64,000 nucleotides of DNA, taken from positions 1-64,000 of the forward strand of contig DAHUZS010000114.1 in NCBI GenBank assembly GCA_027315045.1, written 5' to 3'. Positions within the stretch are counted from its first letter, which is position 1; every line of letters starts with the position of its first letter. Below are positions 63,232 to 64,000 of the stretch, piece after piece. The translations under genes and the position numbers were made by a program. Below the pieces are notes generated by a model that did not search any database, was not told the origin of the DNA, and worked only from the letters and a program-made list of their open reading frames with translations. The stretch comes from Acidimicrobiaceae bacterium (lineage in GTDB: Bacteria; Actinomycetota; Acidimicrobiia; Acidimicrobiales; RAAP-2).

Positions 63232-64000
63232 CCGCCGCGCTTCACGCAGCGTGGTCGGTCACCGACGAGGCGGCCAACGTGGGTGCCCGCCTGTCCCGGG
63301 TGCTCACCGCCGCCGACGACGACGAGGCGTTGGCCCAGGCCGCCGTGACCTGCCTCGAGATCCTGGCGGCCTTCGTCGAGGCCGACCGGGCCCTGGTCGG
63401 GATGTTCGACGAACACGAGCAGGTGACCGAGAGGTTCTCCTGGAGCCGCCCCGGCGTTCAGGCTCGGGAGATCCCGATCGGCGCCGGTGTCGACGAGTTC
63501 GCCGGCGCCTCGATGGGGTTCCTGCGGATCGGCCGCGCCGTCGCGATCGGCAACTCCGCCGCCATCGAGCTCAGCCTGACCGAACGCCAGACGGCCGAGC
63601 GCACCGGGGAGATGCCGGCTGCCGCCATGCTCATCCCGGTCCTCGTCGCCGGGGATCTCGCCGGGGTGCTGGTGCTGGAGTCGACCGAGGCCACGAGGAC
63701 CTGGACCCGCCAGTTCGTGGCCGAGGTCGAGACCTGCGCCGAGCTCGTGGTCCGGATGCTCGGGCGCACCCGCGAGCGCCAGGCGCTGGCCGTTGCCAAC
63801 GCCCGGGCCCGCCGCATCGCCGACCATCTGCCCGACGGGCTGGCCATGCTCACCCCCGAGGGGGCGATCGCCTGGGTCTCGCCGTCGTTCTCGGCCATGA
63901 CCGGGCGTCTGGCCAAGGAGCTCGAGCGGCTCCCCCTCTCCGAGCTGGTCTCGCCGCCGGACCGGGGTCAGCTGCTCGAGTGCCTCGCCTCACTCGACCC
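63228..64000 (+). CDS. GAF-PAS sensor protein, partial (3' end outside window)
   Basis: The N-terminal 257 residues or so of a signalling protein, from GTG 63228. An initial GAF domain (about residues 20-180) has LSRVLTAADDDEALAQAAVTCLEILAAFVEADRALVGMF and ends AAMLIPVLVAGDLAGVLVLESTEA; a PAS domain begins about 200 (RRIADHLPDGLAMLTPEGAIAWVSPSFSAMTG). The output domain is beyond the window; GGDEF/EAL or histidine-kinase modules are usual for this order. The start lies within the leader-ORF stop, so translation is probably coupled. Confidence 0.8.
   Translation, partial: MTAALHAAWSVTDEAANVGARLSRVLTAADDDEALAQAAVTCLEILAAFVEADRALVGMFDEHEQVTERFSWSRPGVQAREIPIGAGVDEFAGASMGFLRIGRAVAIGNSAAIELSLTERQTAERTGEMPAAAMLIPVLVAGDLAGVLVLESTEATRTWTRQFVAEVETCAELVVRMLGRTRERQALAVANARARRIADHLPDGLAMLTPEGAIAWVSPSFSAMTGRLAKELERLPLSELVSPPDRGQLLECLASLD

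Overview
The window is high-GC DNA (most intergenic gaps short, many GTG and TTG starts) from an actinobacterium. Supporting markers are a Bpa/PafE proteasome activator, DivIVA/Wag31 with SepF, a DUF3040 protein before mraZ, menaquinone (men) genes, a Rv1264-like adenylate cyclase and MurE with the DNPR motif for meso-diaminopimelate. The unusual division cluster suggests a deep lineage such as Acidimicrobiia rather than Mycobacterium or Streptomyces; that placement is inference.

Layout. 1-9055: accessory genes. These are a frameshifted ABC ATPase, a YihY membrane protein, an encapsulated-ferritin-type protein without a shell gene, DUF427, msrA, a divergent TetR/SDR pair with an operator-like palindrome, a broken orphan Phd/YefM antitoxin in a gene-poor stretch, a secreted phosphoesterase, a 5'-truncated Fic protein and a nitronate monooxygenase. 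9187-14754: an MmpL transporter, small membrane proteins, a ROK kinase, an HNH nuclease and a lipoate-ligase-like protein. 14941-31169: division and cell-wall cluster in the order mraZ-rsmH-ftsL-ftsI-murE-mraY-ftsW-murG-murC-murB-ftsQ-ftsZ-yggS-sepF-yggT-divIVA. Most neighbours overlap by 4 bases, but murF and murD are absent. 31306-36333: a DksA-type zinc-finger protein with a histone-like tail, lspA, rluD, a sigma-70 factor, a histidine phosphatase, an Rrf2 regulator and bpa. 36516-40112: dnaE. 40180-43648: two unknown proteins and a DUF255 protein. 43902-49366: menaquinone genes menE, menB, menA, menH-like and menD. 49402-56871: cyclase, tyrS, flavin reductase, an ABC-F ATPase and a NifU-like protein. 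56896-63138: prepilin peptidase, then the tightly coupled aroC-aroK-aroB-aroQ-pepP-efp-nusB run. A GAF/PAS sensor runs off the right end.

Most genes are housekeeping. Peptidoglycan precursor synthesis (murB, murC, murE, mraY, murG), septum assembly (ftsL/I/W/Q/Z, sepF, divIVA), menaquinone synthesis and the shikimate pathway each form co-directional blocks.

The less ordinary signals are regulatory. A TAnnnT-like -10 box lies 6-9 nt before the start codon of many genes, which predicts widespread leaderless mRNAs. At least two of these boxes serve very short basic leader ORFs whose stop overlaps the next start (before yihY and before the GAF sensor). A perfect 22-bp-arm stem-loop sits between menE and the DUF255 gene, and the ftsZ leader holds three inverted repeats. 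I found no CRISPR array, insertion sequence, rRNA or tRNA, and no clear novel multi-gene system.
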